In this document: positions 1-9,119 of the stretch, one piece after another
How positions within the stretch are numbered: the stretch's first letter is position 1
Layout: every line of letters starts with the position of its first letter
Source of the DNA: CAVQXR01 sp963717955
GTDB taxonomy: Bacteria; Actinomycetota; Thermoleophilia; Gaiellales; Gaiellaceae
DNA: 64,000 bases
Assembly: GCA_963717955.1 (NCBI GenBank)
Contig: CAVQXR010000001.1
Coordinates: 1,550,001-1,614,000, forward strand
Direction of reading: 5' to 3'
Notes under the pieces: model-generated
The model's database searches: none
What the model saw: only the letters and a program-made list of their open reading frames with translations
Told to the model about the DNA's origin: nothing
Made by a program: the position numbers and the translations under genes

Positions 1-11
1 CCGAAAAAGCG

Positions 12-1352
12 TCAGCTGGCGTAGTAGGCGACGCTCCAGAAGATTTCCTGGCCTGTGTTTGGGCTGCCGTTGACGGTTATCCTGAGCGACAGTCGGTTGC
101 CTGCAGTGAACGAGTGCGAATTCGTCGTATCGGAACCGATGGCGATGGCGCCGTTGATTACGCACTGCACCGGTGTACCCGCTGCGGCTCCGTTGTTCAG
201 GATCGTCATCGTGTAGCCGTTGGCACCCGAGGCGGCGGCATTTGCCGACAGAACAACGCGTAGATTCCTCACGACGCCGGTCACCGGGACTGGGACGCCT
301 GCAAGATCGGCGGCGGTCAGGAGCGCAGTCTCGGGATCGCCACCCGGCCCCAGATAACGGGTCGCATTGGTCAGGTCCTTGCCCGTGCCGAAGAAGACGC
401 CGATCGGCTGGCCGGAGGCACCCGACCCTCCCGTCGGGCCCGTGGGGCCGATGCCGACCGGTCGGGCCGGTCGCGCCGCACGCCGGTCGCGCCGGTCGCA
501 CCCGCTGGGGCCGGTCTGCACCCGCCGGGCCGGTGGCGCCGGAGCCGGTCGGGCCCGTATCGCCCAGCCCGGTCGGGCCGATATGCCCCTGCTCGCCGGT
601 CGGGCCGGTCGCACCCGTCGGGCCTGTGTCGCCGGAGCCCGTGGCGCCGGTGTCGCCCTTCTCGCCGGACTCGCCGGTGGGTCCGGTGTCGCCCTTGGTG
701 CCGGCCTCGCCGGTCGGCCCGGTGTCGCCGGAGCCGGTCGCACCGGTATCGCCCTTCTGCCGGCCTCACCGGTTGCACCCGTGGGGCCGGTCTCACCCGC
801 CGGGCCCGTGTCGCCGGAGCCGGTCGCGCCCGTGTCGCCCTTGGTGCCGGCCTCACCGGTCGCACCCGTGGGGCCGGTCTCACCCGCCGGGCCCGTGTCG
901 CCGGAGCCGGTCGCGCCGGTGTCGCCCTTGGTGCCGGCCTCACCGGTCGCACCCGTGGGGCCGGTGTCACCCTTCTCGCCGGCTTCGCCGGTCGGGCCGG
1001 TGTCGCCGGTCGGGCCGGTGGGACCGATCAGGCCGGCGCCGGTCGTGCCTGGACCGGGCGGGCCCGTCGGGCCGGTTGGGCCCTTCCTCCCCGTCGGGCC
1101 GGTGGGGCCGGTCGGGCCGGGCTTCCCCGCGGGCTTCTTCCCGCTCTTTCCCACTCGCTCGGGAGCGGCGGAGGCCTCGTCGGCGCTAAGCGCACCCCAC
1201 GTGATCGCGCCGCCGAGGGCTGCGGCGCCGGCGGCGAGCAGCCCGCTCCGGCTGACACCGCCGGGCGTCGCCGCGTCCTCGGCCCCGGGGCTCGGGGCCG
1301 GTGCCTGTTCGTCCGGCTGCTCCTCCGGTAGACGGTCGTCACGGTTCGTCAT
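12..1352 (-). CDS. collagen-like surface protein 1
   Basis: Predicted exported fibrous surface protein. From the ATG at 1352, preceded by a GGAGGG Shine-Dalgarno, the product is 446 aa. It has an acidic Pro/Gln-rich N-terminus, a hydrophobic segment at about 35-60 (GLLAAGAAALGGAITWG) that could be a signal or anchor, a basic linker, a long run of Gly-X-Thr/Pro triplets (GPTGPTG, GDTGATG, GEAGTKG) and a roughly 130-residue non-collagen head ending FWSVAYYAS. The layout resembles BclA-type bacterial collagen-like proteins. Between about 470 and 757 the collagen pattern moves to another frame and then returns, so two compensating indels are present and the middle of the frame reads as Arg/Pro-rich nonsense. 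A paralogue lies upstream at 1840-3000, and glycosyltransferase genes follow it. The function as a surface filament is inferred from repeat type only. Confidence 0.75.
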   Translation of the reverse strand: MTNRDDRLPEEQPDEQAPAPSPGAEDAATPGGVSRSGLLAAGAAALGGAITWGALSADEASAAPERVGKSGKKPAGKPGPTGPTGPTGRKGPTGPTGPPGPGTTGAGLIGPTGPTGDTGPTGEAGEKGDTGPTGATGEAGTKGDTGATGSGDTGPAGETGPTGATGEAGTKGDTGATGSGDTGPAGETGPTGATGEAGRRAIPVRPAPATPGRPARPAPRATPDPPASPARRATPAPRAPATQARRVRPARPASRGISARPGWAIRARPAPAPPARRVQTGPSGCDRRDRRAARPARPVGIGPTGPTGGSGASGQPIGVFFGTGKDLTNATRYLGPGGDPETALLTAADLAGVPVPVTGVVRNLRVVLSANAAASGANGYTMTILNNGAAAGTPVQCVINGAIAIGSDTTNSHSFTAGNRLSLRITVNGSPNTGQEIFWSVAYYAS

Positions 1353-1468
1353 GGTGCCGCCCTCCGCGCTCGAACTGCGCCACGACGCCCGGTGGAGCGT
1401 CGCGCCCTCCCCATACGAGCACGGGACTCTATCAGGCCGGTGCGACGAGGCGCGCCCGACGCTAGCAT

Positions 1469-1690
1469 GCCGGCCTCCGCCAACGAGAAGGGCCCCCGAT
1501 GCGGGGCCATGATCGAGCTTCCGGCGGCCTTCTACCGGGACGGTACGCGGTGGTTCCCGCCCCATGACCACCGGAGGGCTGCGTGTCGGATCGCGACCCG
1601 GCGAACCCGGACGTACCCTCGAGACTCCACGGCGATAGGGCGCTGTTCGAGATCACGCCCTCCGACTCAGTACGGGTCCCTGCCGTCGGT
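1469..1690 (-). pseudogene. decayed rRNA operon tail, copy A (5S and 23S 3' end remnant)
   Basis: This stretch aligns by eye with the functional rrn tail at 10520-10800. It holds the terminator arms (GCCGGCCTCCGCCAACGAG, then GGGCCCCC), a 5S end (CCGGCGGC, CCATGACCACCGG), a CTCGAGACTCCACGGCGAT spacer matching the CTCAAAACTCCATAGCGAC processing arm, and a 23S 3' end (GTTCGAGATCA, then CAGTACGGGTCC). Substitutions and deletions make it nonfunctional. It lies directly upstream of collagen-like gene 1 in the same transcriptional orientation. Confidence 0.7.
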
Positions 1691-1768
1691 GCGGCCGGGA
1701 CCACAGATCACCCCGGGTCGAGATCAGCGGGGGCCGGGGCATGCCGGTCACGAACGTGCCCGAGTAAA

Positions 1769-1794
1769 GAGAGGGCGCCCTACGGCGCCCTCTC
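1769..1794 (-). terminator. intrinsic terminator-like hairpin
   Basis: A perfect 11-bp stem (GAGAGGGCGCC / GGCGCCCTCTC) with a 4-nt loop is followed on the minus strand by TTTACT. It sits just downstream of the collagen-like gene 2 remnant, so it probably ended that transcript. Confidence 0.6.
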
Positions 1795-1839
1795 GGTTCG
1801 GGGATCGTCTCGGCCGCGCAGTGCGGCCCAGCGAGCTGA

Positions 1840-3000
1840 CTATCCGGCCCCAATACGAAGGTGACGCTCCAGAAGATCCCGAGAAAGTCGATGGTCAGCG
1901 TTGTTCCCACCGGACCCTGAGCGCGATCGATCCCCGGGGATTGACAGTCTGCCCGGCCGTCGGGCCCGCTGTTCGCGATCGGGCCACGTGAGTCGTCAAC
2001 GCGTCGTTCAAGCGTGACGGCGACTGCGCCTGTGCGGCACCGTTCTTCAGAATTGTGACCGTGTACGTGCCAGGTTCCAGTCCGCGACGTCTTCGGCCGA
2101 GAGGCGGACAGTGAGGTTCGTCCACGGTCCCCGCCCTGGGAACGGGCATCCGGATCTGTCGGTCGCGCCGTCGTCGTCGGTGGCCTTCAAGATGGCTGTC
2201 CCAGTCCTGACCCGGCTGGCCGTAGAGGGTCTTAGTCTTCTGGGGATCCTTGCCCGAGCCGAAGAAGACTCCGCCCCCTCCGCCGCCTGCCGCCCGGGGC
2301 CGGTCGCGCCCGTGGGGCCGGTCGCCCCGAACCCGGTCGCACCGGTCGGGCCGGAGCCGCTCGCGCCGGTCGGGCCCGTCGGGCCGGTGTCGCCGCTCGC
2401 GCCGGTCGGGCCTGAGCCGCTCGCACCCGTCGGACCCGTCGGGCCGGTGCCGCCGCTCGCGCCAGTCGGGCCAGAGCCGCTCGCACCCGTCGCACCCGTC
2501 GGGCCGGTGTCGCCGCTCGCGCCGGTCGGGCCAGAGCCGCTCGCGCCCGTCGGACCCGTCCCGCCCGAGCCGGTGTCTCCCTTCTCTCCGGTCGCGCCAG
2601 TGGGGCCGGTCGGGCCAGTGGGGCCGGTCGGGCCGGTGGGACCGATCAGGCCGGCGCCTGTCGTGCCTGGACCGGGCGGGCCCGTCGGGCCCGTGGGGCC
2701 GGTCGGGCCCTTCTTGCCCGTCGGGCCCGTGGGGCCGGTCGGGCCCTTGCCGCCCTTGTCCTTGTCCTTGTCCTTGTCCTTGTCCTTGTCCTTCGTCCCG
2801 GCCCGCTGGGCGGCGGCGGAGGCGTCGTCCGCGCGGAGCGCCCCCCACGTGATCGCGCCGCCGAGGGCGGCAGCGCCTGCTGCGAGCAGCCCGCTACGGC
2901 TGACACCGCCTTGCGTCGCGAGGTCTTCGCCCCCGACGCCCTGGGCAGGTGCTTGCCCGTCGGACGTCTTCTCACGGTGACCGTCGTCACGATCAGTCAT
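1840..3000 (-). pseudogene. collagen-like surface protein 2, frameshifted
   Basis: Paralogue of the gene at 12-1352. It starts at the ATG at 3000 with the same GGAGGGGCGGCACC leader and a matching N-terminus (MTDRDD..., GGVSRSGLLAAGAAALGGA). The linker has a Lys-Asp repeat encoded by a hexanucleotide microsatellite, followed by an intact stretch of GPTGPTG and GASGSGPTG triplets to about 2310. The C-terminal head is recognisable only in pieces scattered over three frames: GVFFGSGKD, then WTNLTVRLSAEDV, then TYTVTILKNGAA, then FLGIFWSVTFVLG. The last matches EIFWSVAYY of protein 1. Several indels therefore separate the collagen region from its head, and no stop exists at the homologous place. 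The 3' boundary is estimated from homology with protein 1. A truncated collagen stalk could still be made. Confidence 0.7.
2755..2790. repeat. hexanucleotide microsatellite (CTTGTC)6
   Basis: Six perfect tandem CTTGTC units, read on the minus strand as GACAAG, encode the Asp-Lys repeat in the linker of collagen-like protein 2. Because the unit is a multiple of three, copy-number change would alter linker length without shifting frame. Confidence 0.9.
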
Positions 3001-3129
3001 GGTGCCGCCCCTCCGCGCTCGAAACCACGCCACGACGCCTCGTGAAGCGCCTGGCCCCTCCCGACATCAACCAGCGGACTGTAACAGAACGGCACAATCG
3101 ATGCGAAACGCTGCTCCGAAGCGGTGCGC

Positions 3130-3385
3130 GCCGGCCTCCGTCAACGAGAAGGGCCCCCGCCGCGGGGGCCCTGTCGATGAGATCCCGGCGGCGTTCTACC
3201 CTCCCGGGAGGGTGCCCCCCCCCGAGCACCAGCAGCGGGCACTGGCGAGGTTTACTTCATGGTGACATTTGCGGTGTTCGAGATCAGAACCTCGGACGAT
3301 TAATACGGGTCCGATGAACACGTTGCCGTGCTTGCACGTCCCGCCTATCAACCAGGGGACGACTCCCCTCAAGGTTCCAGCGATC
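3130..3385 (-). pseudogene. decayed rRNA operon tail, copy B (5S and 23S 3' end remnant)
   Basis: A second, better preserved copy of the rrn tail. It holds the terminator (GGGCCCCCGCC/GCGGGGGCCC at 3151-3171), the 3' half of 5S (3184-3258, GATCCCGGCGGCG through ACTGGCGAGGTTTAC), and then the 23S 3' terminus (3264-3352), nearly identical to 10749-10836. After CGCCTATCAAC the match jumps to GGGACGACTCCCCTCAAG, equivalent to about 11012, so roughly 175 nt of 23S is deleted. The 5S 5' half is also missing. It lies directly upstream of collagen-like gene 2. Confidence 0.85.
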
Positions 3386-3486
3386 AGCAGGGACTCGGTG
3401 AGCCCGCGGTGCCGGGTTCGGACCAGCCACCTCCTCTTGGTAAGGACGGGCGGCCGTGATTTCCGCTCCAGCACTAACCTCGTACC

Positions 3487-5985
3487 ATGACGGAGGTGCG
3501 ATCGGTCGCCGCTTCGTGGATGCCGCCGACAGGACCGGGTCGTCTGCGGGTCATCTGCTGCGCCAGCGACGGGCAGGGGATCGGGGGGATTCGCGAGGCG
3601 TTCCCGCCGCCGGTCGAGGTCTCGATCTGCGGCGGCGAGTCGATGCCGAGCGCTCTCAACGCCGCCGTCGCGAGCCTTCGGGACGGTGATCCGTCGGACA
3701 TCCTCTGCTTCATCCACCGGGACGCCCGGCTGCGATTCGACGTCGAGGACGTGCTCCGACGCTACCTCCCGCTCCTCGACCGTCCGGGCATCCTCGGCTT
3801 CTGCGGCACCAAGCGCCAGACGCGGGAGGGCCACTGGTACACGTCGCCGCCGCTCTTCGGCGGCCTCGTGCAGAACGACACGGCGCTCGTGTTCGAGCGT
3901 CCAACCCTCGGACCTCCCGGGCTGCGATACGAGCCCGTGGAGACGCTCGACGGCTATTGCCTCTTCATGACGCGGGCGGCGTTCGACCGGATCGGGGGGT
4001 TCGACGAGAGCCTCGACGGCTGGCACTTCTACGACATCGACGTCTGCATGAGGGCGCTGACGGCCGGGCTCGTCAACTACGTGATCGACCAGCCGAGCTG
4101 GCACGAGTCCTGGGGCGATTCGAACGAGGACTGGGTGCGCCTCCGTGGCCTGTGGCTCGAGAAATGGGAGCCGACGTTCTTCGCCACCCCGCCGCTGGCC
4201 GTGCACGTGTACGGCCTTGCGAGAGCAGCGCAACCGGACGTGGACGCCTTCATGGCCGGTGCGTGCGAGGCCGATGGGGTGCATCTGCTCGACCTCGGGC
4301 TCGACGGCGAGGCAGCGGCGCGACTCGCCGAGATGGGAGCGTCCGTATCGCCCGGGCCGGTCGACCGCGACCGTCTCGATCTCCTTCGGAATGCGGCCCT
4401 CGAACTGGTGCCGGCCGGCGCCGACGTCTGCGTTTGCGTCGACGTCGAGGAGGCGCTGGTACCGGGCTGGCGGGCCGAGGTCGAGCGCCTCTGGACCGCC
4501 CGTAGCACTCGCCTCGACGTCAGGGTCGCCGAAGGGCCCGGCGCAGACCTCCGCCGGCGTGTCTGCCGCTCACCGCGGGTGCACGCGCGGCACGGGTACG
4601 GGTGGCTCAGACCGGTCCACGAGGAGCTCTGCGCGGAACCCGGCAGGATGGAGTCCGTCGCGCTCGTTCCCGGAGTCGTGCTCAGCCGCATGCCGGGCTC
4701 TGCGACACCGCACGGTTCCGCCACCGGGGCGGCGCTTCGGGAGTGGATCGCCGGGAACCCGGACGATGCCCGGGCGATCCTCCATCTCGCCCGCGGGTGC
4801 TTCGAGGAGGGCCTCTGGGCATCGTGCGTCGAGGAGAGCCGGCGATTCGTCGAGCACCCGAACGCGACCGTGCCGCTCGAGCGGGCAATGGCGAGCATCT
4901 GGGCCGGAGAGAGCTACGAACTGCTCCGGAACCAGAGCGAGGCGCGCCGCTGGCTCCTCCGTGCGGTCTCCGAGGCGCCCACCCAGCGCGAGCCGCTCGT
5001 TTCGCTCGCCGGGTGGCTCGCGCGCCAGGGCGACCACGCGGGCTCCTACTCCGCCGCCCGTGCGGCGCTGGATCTCTCGGAATCGGTCGAGCACGAGCTT
5101 TCCGACCCGTCCGCCTGGGCGGAGCGGCCACACGACCTCGTCGCCGTGGCCGCGTACTACCTCGGCCTCGGGGAAGAGTCGCGGCAGGAGAGCTTCGCCG
5201 CCCTAGCGCTGAACCCCTGGGACGAGCGGCTGATCCAGAACGCCGCGATCGTCCAGGAGCTGACGGTGCCTGAGGCATCCGCGCCGGGACCTCCGCTCGT
5301 CGACGTGATCGTGCTCTCGAACGCGGCCGGCGCCGCCGAGTACGACATGACGTGCCGGACGATCGCGTCGCTCGGACGGAGCAGCCCGGGGGTCGCGGCC
5401 CGCATCGTCGTCGTCGAGACGAACGACGCCGTGGCGGACGAGCCCTTCGCATCCACCCCGCTGTTCGGCAACGACGTCACCGTCGTGCTGCCCGGGCGGC
5501 CGTTCGGCTACAACGCCTTCCTGCGGGCCGGCTACGAGGTGCTCGCCGAATCGAGTGCGAGCTACCTGCTCCTGCTCAACAACGACGTCGTGCTCTTCGA
5601 GGACGGATTCCTCGAGCAGCTCGTGCAGGCACTGTCGACGTTCCACTCCGTCTCCCCGCTCGGGCTCCGCGAGGCGACGTGGAGCGGGATCGACGTGACG
5701 GTGCCGACGATCGAGGGCTTCGACGTCAACACCGTGCTGCACGGGTGGTGCGTGATGCTCGACAAGCAGCTCTTCGAGGTCGCCGACTTCGACAGCCTCT
5801 TTCCCGCCTCGTATACCTTCTACGGGCAGGACGTGCACTACGGCCGGGTGCTTGCGGCGCATGGATCGAAGCACGCGCTCGTCACCGGTGCAAGGGCCCT
5901 TCACCTCGGCCGGTCGAGCCACCACCTCCTCGATCGTCCGGCGAGCGAGACCTACGACCGGGGAGCGGGCTCGCCTCTCGGCTAG
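3487..5985 (+). CDS. two-domain family 2 glycosyltransferase
   Basis: 832-aa cytoplasmic protein with two GT-A type glycosyltransferase modules. The N-terminal module (about 20-240) contains an HRDARL acidic motif, TLDGYCLFMTRAAFDRIGGFDE and WHFYDIDVCMRA, typical of GT2 acceptor/donor loops. The middle (about 410-590) is helical and TPR-like. The C-terminal module (about 605-820) has DVIVLSNAAGA, LLLLNNDVVLFEDG and FYGQDVHYGR. Substrates cannot be told from sequence. It opens a plus-strand operon of four glycosyltransferase-type genes. No Shine-Dalgarno precedes the ATG, and a TAACCT at 3475-3480 would fit a leaderless transcript, although I see no good -35. It may act in surface glycan or glycoprotein synthesis, perhaps on the neighbouring collagen-like proteins (inference). 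Confidence 0.8.
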   Translation: MTEVRSVAASWMPPTGPGRLRVICCASDGQGIGGIREAFPPPVEVSICGGESMPSALNAAVASLRDGDPSDILCFIHRDARLRFDVEDVLRRYLPLLDRPGILGFCGTKRQTREGHWYTSPPLFGGLVQNDTALVFERPTLGPPGLRYEPVETLDGYCLFMTRAAFDRIGGFDESLDGWHFYDIDVCMRALTAGLVNYVIDQPSWHESWGDSNEDWVRLRGLWLEKWEPTFFATPPLAVHVYGLARAAQPDVDAFMAGACEADGVHLLDLGLDGEAAARLAEMGASVSPGPVDRDRLDLLRNAALELVPAGADVCVCVDVEEALVPGWRAEVERLWTARSTRLDVRVAEGPGADLRRRVCRSPRVHARHGYGWLRPVHEELCAEPGRMESVALVPGVVLSRMPGSATPHGSATGAALREWIAGNPDDARAILHLARGCFEEGLWASCVEESRRFVEHPNATVPLERAMASIWAGESYELLRNQSEARRWLLRAVSEAPTQREPLVSLAGWLARQGDHAGSYSAARAALDLSESVEHELSDPSAWAERPHDLVAVAAYYLGLGEESRQESFAALALNPWDERLIQNAAIVQELTVPEASAPGPPLVDVIVLSNAAGAAEYDMTCRTIASLGRSSPGVAARIVVVETNDAVADEPFASTPLFGNDVTVVLPGRPFGYNAFLRAGYEVLAESSASYLLLLNNDVVLFEDGFLEQLVQALSTFHSVSPLGLREATWSGIDVTVPTIEGFDVNTVLHGWCVMLDKQLFEVADFDSLFPASYTFYGQDVHYGRVLAAHGSKHALVTGARALHLGRSSHHLLDRPASETYDRGAGSPLG

Positions 5986-6117
5986 TCTCGGATAATCGCA
6001 ACGGTCTATGTCCTTCACCACGACACAGAGTCGGAGAGGTCGGCCAGGGAGGAGTACGGCGACCGCGAATGGGCTCGCCCGTTCGCCCTGCCTCCGAGCC
6101 CGTTTCTCGAGAGCGAG

Positions 6118-6675
6118 ATGTACATGTCTGTCCTCGAGCAGATCGAGGACGAGTGGAAGGATGCGGACTTCGTCGGCACGATCTCGTGGCGAGCCTCGCG
6201 GAAGGTTCGCATCCCGCGCGACCTGGACGCGACTCTCGCACGGACCGGCATCACCCCGGCCTCGCACGATGTGGTAGCGCTCGCGCCTCTCGGCGAGCCG
6301 GCGCTGGCTCAGGCGACCCGTTACCACGCCCGGTTCCTGGAGATCTGGGGGCCCCTGCTGGTCGGGCTCGGCTACTCCCCGGCCGCCGCACTCTCCGACG
6401 AGATTCCGGGGTTCGCGTCCAACTACTGGCTCGCCACGCCGACGTGGATGCGGCACTACATCGGGTTCATGAAGCGGGTGCGGCCGGAGCTCGAGACGCG
6501 GGTCGAGATCCAGGAGCCCCTCTTTGCCAATCCGATGTACGGTCGGCTGTACCCGCCCGAAACCTGCCGACGCCTGTGGGGGCGCGACTACGCTCCCTAC
6601 CATCCATTCGTCTGCGAACGCCTGCCGTGCTTCTTCTTCTGGTTCCACGGAGCGCGGGTGCGGATGGGGACATGA
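6118..6675 (+). CDS. glycosyltransferase-cluster protein, start uncertain
   Basis: 185-aa product from the first canonical ATG (6118). The same frame continues upstream without a stop to 5986 and reads convincingly (ATVYVLHHDTESE... DREWARPFALPP), but contains no ATG, GTG or TTG; an ATA at 5992 is the only near-start. The real protein may therefore be about 227 aa with an unusual start, or the 5' end may carry an error. Visible features are SWRASRKVRIP, HARFLEIWGPLL, FASNYWLATPTWM and a C-terminal HPFVCERLPCFFFWFHGARV. I do not recognise the family with certainty; it resembles glycan-biosynthesis proteins. Its stop overlaps the next start by four bases (ATGA), so it is translationally coupled to the next glycosyltransferase. 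Confidence 0.6.
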   Translation: MYMSVLEQIEDEWKDADFVGTISWRASRKVRIPRDLDATLARTGITPASHDVVALAPLGEPALAQATRYHARFLEIWGPLLVGLGYSPAAALSDEIPGFASNYWLATPTWMRHYIGFMKRVRPELETRVEIQEPLFANPMYGRLYPPETCRRLWGRDYAPYHPFVCERLPCFFFWFHGARVRMGT

Positions 6676-9119
6676 GCGCTCGACGGCCCACCGTCTGCCT
6701 CTCGATGATCGTCCGCAACGAGGCGCACGTCGTGCGCGAGGCGCTCGAGTCAGCGGTGCCGTACCTCGACACCTGGGTGGTCGTCGACACCGGATCCACC
6801 GACGACACGATCGAGGTCATTCGATCCTTCTTCGCGGCGCGTGGCATTCCGGGCACTCTGCACGAGCGGCCCTGGCGCGACTTCGGCACGAACAGAACCG
6901 AGGCTCTGGGGCTGTGCCGCGGACGGGCCGACTACGCATGGGTGCTCGATGCGGACGACATCGTCGTCGGACCGCTGGACCTGTCCGCTCTCGAGGCCGA
7001 CTCGTACATCATGCGCTACGGGGCGGACTTCCGGTACTGGCGCAAGCAGCTCTTCCGCACATCGCTGCCGTGGGAGTACCGGGGCGCCGTGCACGAGTAC
7101 GCCGTCAGCCTCGCGGCCGCGAGCGAGGCGCGGTTGCAGGGGGCGTACCACATCGAGTCCAGGCGCCTCGGCGACCGCAGCCGAGCGCCCGACAAGTACC
7201 TGCGCGACGCCGAGATCCTGCTCCGCGAGCTCGGCCGAGACCCGTCGAACTCGCGCAACGTCTTCTACCTGGCCCAGAGCTACCGGGATGCAGGCGACGT
7301 GCGCCGCGCGATCGGCTGGTACGGCCGGCGGGCCGAGCTAGAAGGCTGGGCCGAGGAGGTCTTCTACTCGCTCCTCCGCCGTGCCGAGTGTCTGGCCGAG
7401 ACCGGCGCGCCGTGGGAAACGGTCGTCGACGCCTTTCTCGCGAGCTGGGAAGCGAGCCCATGGAGGGCCGAGCCGCTGCACGAGCTCGCACGGCGCTGTC
7501 GCGAGCAGGGGCGGTACGAGCTTGCGTACCTGTTCGCGAGCCGGGCCGCTGCCCTGCCGTACCCGGAGCAGGACGTTCTCTTCGTGCAGGCGGACGTCTA
7601 CACGTGGAAGGTCACGGACGAGCTGTCGATCGCCGCCTACTACACGGGGCACCACCGCGAGAGCTTCGAGCTCTGCTCGCAGCTGCTCGCGGGCACTGCG
7701 CTTCCGGAGGAGCAGCGCACGCGGGTCGAGGGGAACCGAGATTTCTCGGCTCCGGCGATGGAGGCAGACGCCATTGCGTATCCGGACCGGGTGGTCCGGC
7801 GGATCGAGCGCCGAAGGCCGCGCCGTTCGGAAGCGGTGACCTTCACCATCACCTCCTGCCGGCGTCCGGCGCTGTTCGAGCAGACGGTGGCGTCGTTTCT
7901 CAACTGCTGCGAGGACGTCGGCCGGATCGACCGCTGGATCTGCGTCGACGACGGCTCCACGCCGGACGATCGGGCGTACATGCAGGAGCGGTTCCCGTTC
8001 TTCGAGTTCGTCCTCAAGGGCGCGGACGACCGGGGTCACGCGCAGAGCATGAACATCCTCCGCGACCTCGTGGCGAGCAGGTACTGGCTGCATCTCGAAG
8101 ACGACTGGACCTTCTTCGCGCCTGCACGGTACGTCTCGGATGCGATAGCGATTCTTCGCGACGACCCGGCGATCGGGCAGGTCCTCTTCAACCGCAACTA
8201 CGCCGAGACGCTCGCGCAGCGCGAGGTCGTCGGTGGCGTCGTCCGGGCGACCCGGCGGGAAGGGCTCCGCCATCGACTGCACGTGCACGCACCAGCCGGA
8301 ACCTCAGAGTACGAGCGCATCTCGGCCGAGCTCGGGTCGGGCGCCCAAAGCATGGTGTGGTGGCCCCACTTCTCGCTTCGTCCCTCGCTCATGAAGACGA
8401 GCGCGATCCGCGACCTGGGGCCGTTCCGGGCCGAGTCGGGCCACTTCGAGCTCGACTTCGCCTGGCGCTATGCGGCAGCGGGATACATGTCGGCGTTCTT
8501 CGACACCGTGTGCTGCCGGCACAGCGGGCGCCTGACCTCGGAGAGGGGCGACCTGGCGCAGCCGAACGCCTACGAGCTCAACGGCGTGCTCCAGTTCGTC
8601 TCGACCGCGGCCGTCGCCCGTCCGCTTTCCGAGCTCGCTGCCTGCGTCCGGCTCGGCGCGCTCCGCCTCGAGGGCGCCGCGCCGATCCGCGATCCGTCCA
8701 TCGTCGTGGACGACGGCGGTTACCGGCTGACGGCATGGCCCGGGGACGGGCGGGGAGGCTGCTTCCTCGTCGCCCTCGATCCGTCCCTCGACGTGCTCTC
8801 GGTCGCGGTGACCGACGAGGGAGAGCCTCCCGAGCGCTACGTGGACGCCCCGTGGGGACGTCTCGCCGTCCTCGACGACCCGGTCGATGCGGACGCGGAT
8901 CCGGTCCAGCGCTTCGCCGTGCTCGGCGCGGGCGGCGCGGTCACCGCGATCTCCCCGCCGTTCGTCGTGACACCGGGCTCGCGGGCGCGGCTGACTGCGA
9001 TCGCGAATCGCGGAGATCAGCTCGTCGCCTCGATCGCGTTTCCCGGCGGCGTCGGCATCGCCGAGCTCGGCCTCGAGGCGCTGCGCCCCCTCCTCGAGCC
9101 GCTGGGTGCGCGCGGTTGA
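6672..9119 (+). CDS. two-domain glycosyltransferase with TPR-like linker
   Basis: 815-aa protein. The N-terminal GT2 domain (about 8-130) starts VCLSMIVRNEAHVVREALES and has VVVDTGSTDDTIEV and the VLDADD metal-binding motif of the SPSs-like glycosyltransferases that carry C-terminal TPRs. A helical middle follows (NSRNVFYLAQSYRDAGDVRRAIGWYGRR). A second GT-A-like domain (about 390-620) has FTITSCRRPALFEQTVASFL, WICVDDGST, WLHLEDDWTFF and FELDFAWRYAAAGY. The remaining 190 residues are beta-rich and unassigned. It overlaps both neighbours by four bases (ATGA at 6672, TTGA at 9116). Donor and acceptor are unknown. Confidence 0.85.
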   Translation: MSARRPTVCLSMIVRNEAHVVREALESAVPYLDTWVVVDTGSTDDTIEVIRSFFAARGIPGTLHERPWRDFGTNRTEALGLCRGRADYAWVLDADDIVVGPLDLSALEADSYIMRYGADFRYWRKQLFRTSLPWEYRGAVHEYAVSLAAASEARLQGAYHIESRRLGDRSRAPDKYLRDAEILLRELGRDPSNSRNVFYLAQSYRDAGDVRRAIGWYGRRAELEGWAEEVFYSLLRRAECLAETGAPWETVVDAFLASWEASPWRAEPLHELARRCREQGRYELAYLFASRAAALPYPEQDVLFVQADVYTWKVTDELSIAAYYTGHHRESFELCSQLLAGTALPEEQRTRVEGNRDFSAPAMEADAIAYPDRVVRRIERRRPRRSEAVTFTITSCRRPALFEQTVASFLNCCEDVGRIDRWICVDDGSTPDDRAYMQERFPFFEFVLKGADDRGHAQSMNILRDLVASRYWLHLEDDWTFFAPARYVSDAIAILRDDPAIGQVLFNRNYAETLAQREVVGGVVRATRREGLRHRLHVHAPAGTSEYERISAELGSGAQSMVWWPHFSLRPSLMKTSAIRDLGPFRAESGHFELDFAWRYAAAGYMSAFFDTVCCRHSGRLTSERGDLAQPNAYELNGVLQFVSTAAVARPLSELAACVRLGALRLEGAAPIRDPSIVVDDGGYRLTAWPGDGRGGCFLVALDPSLDVLSVAVTDEGEPPERYVDAPWGRLAVLDDPVDADADPVQRFAVLGAGGAVTAISPPFVVTPGSRARLTAIANRGDQLVASIAFPGGVGIAELGLEALRPLLEPLGARG

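Noticed and set aside
173..1512. Long plus-strand frames of 338 and 381 codons rich in Pro/Val/Gly opposite collagen-like gene 1
   Set aside because: They are the complement of a triplet repeat; no ribosome sites or homology, and the minus-strand frame has export and head domains.
3470..3486. A confident promoter for the glycosyltransferase operon
   Set aside because: TAACCT is placed for a leaderless start, but no -35 is visible at 16-18 nt, so I did not list it as a feature.
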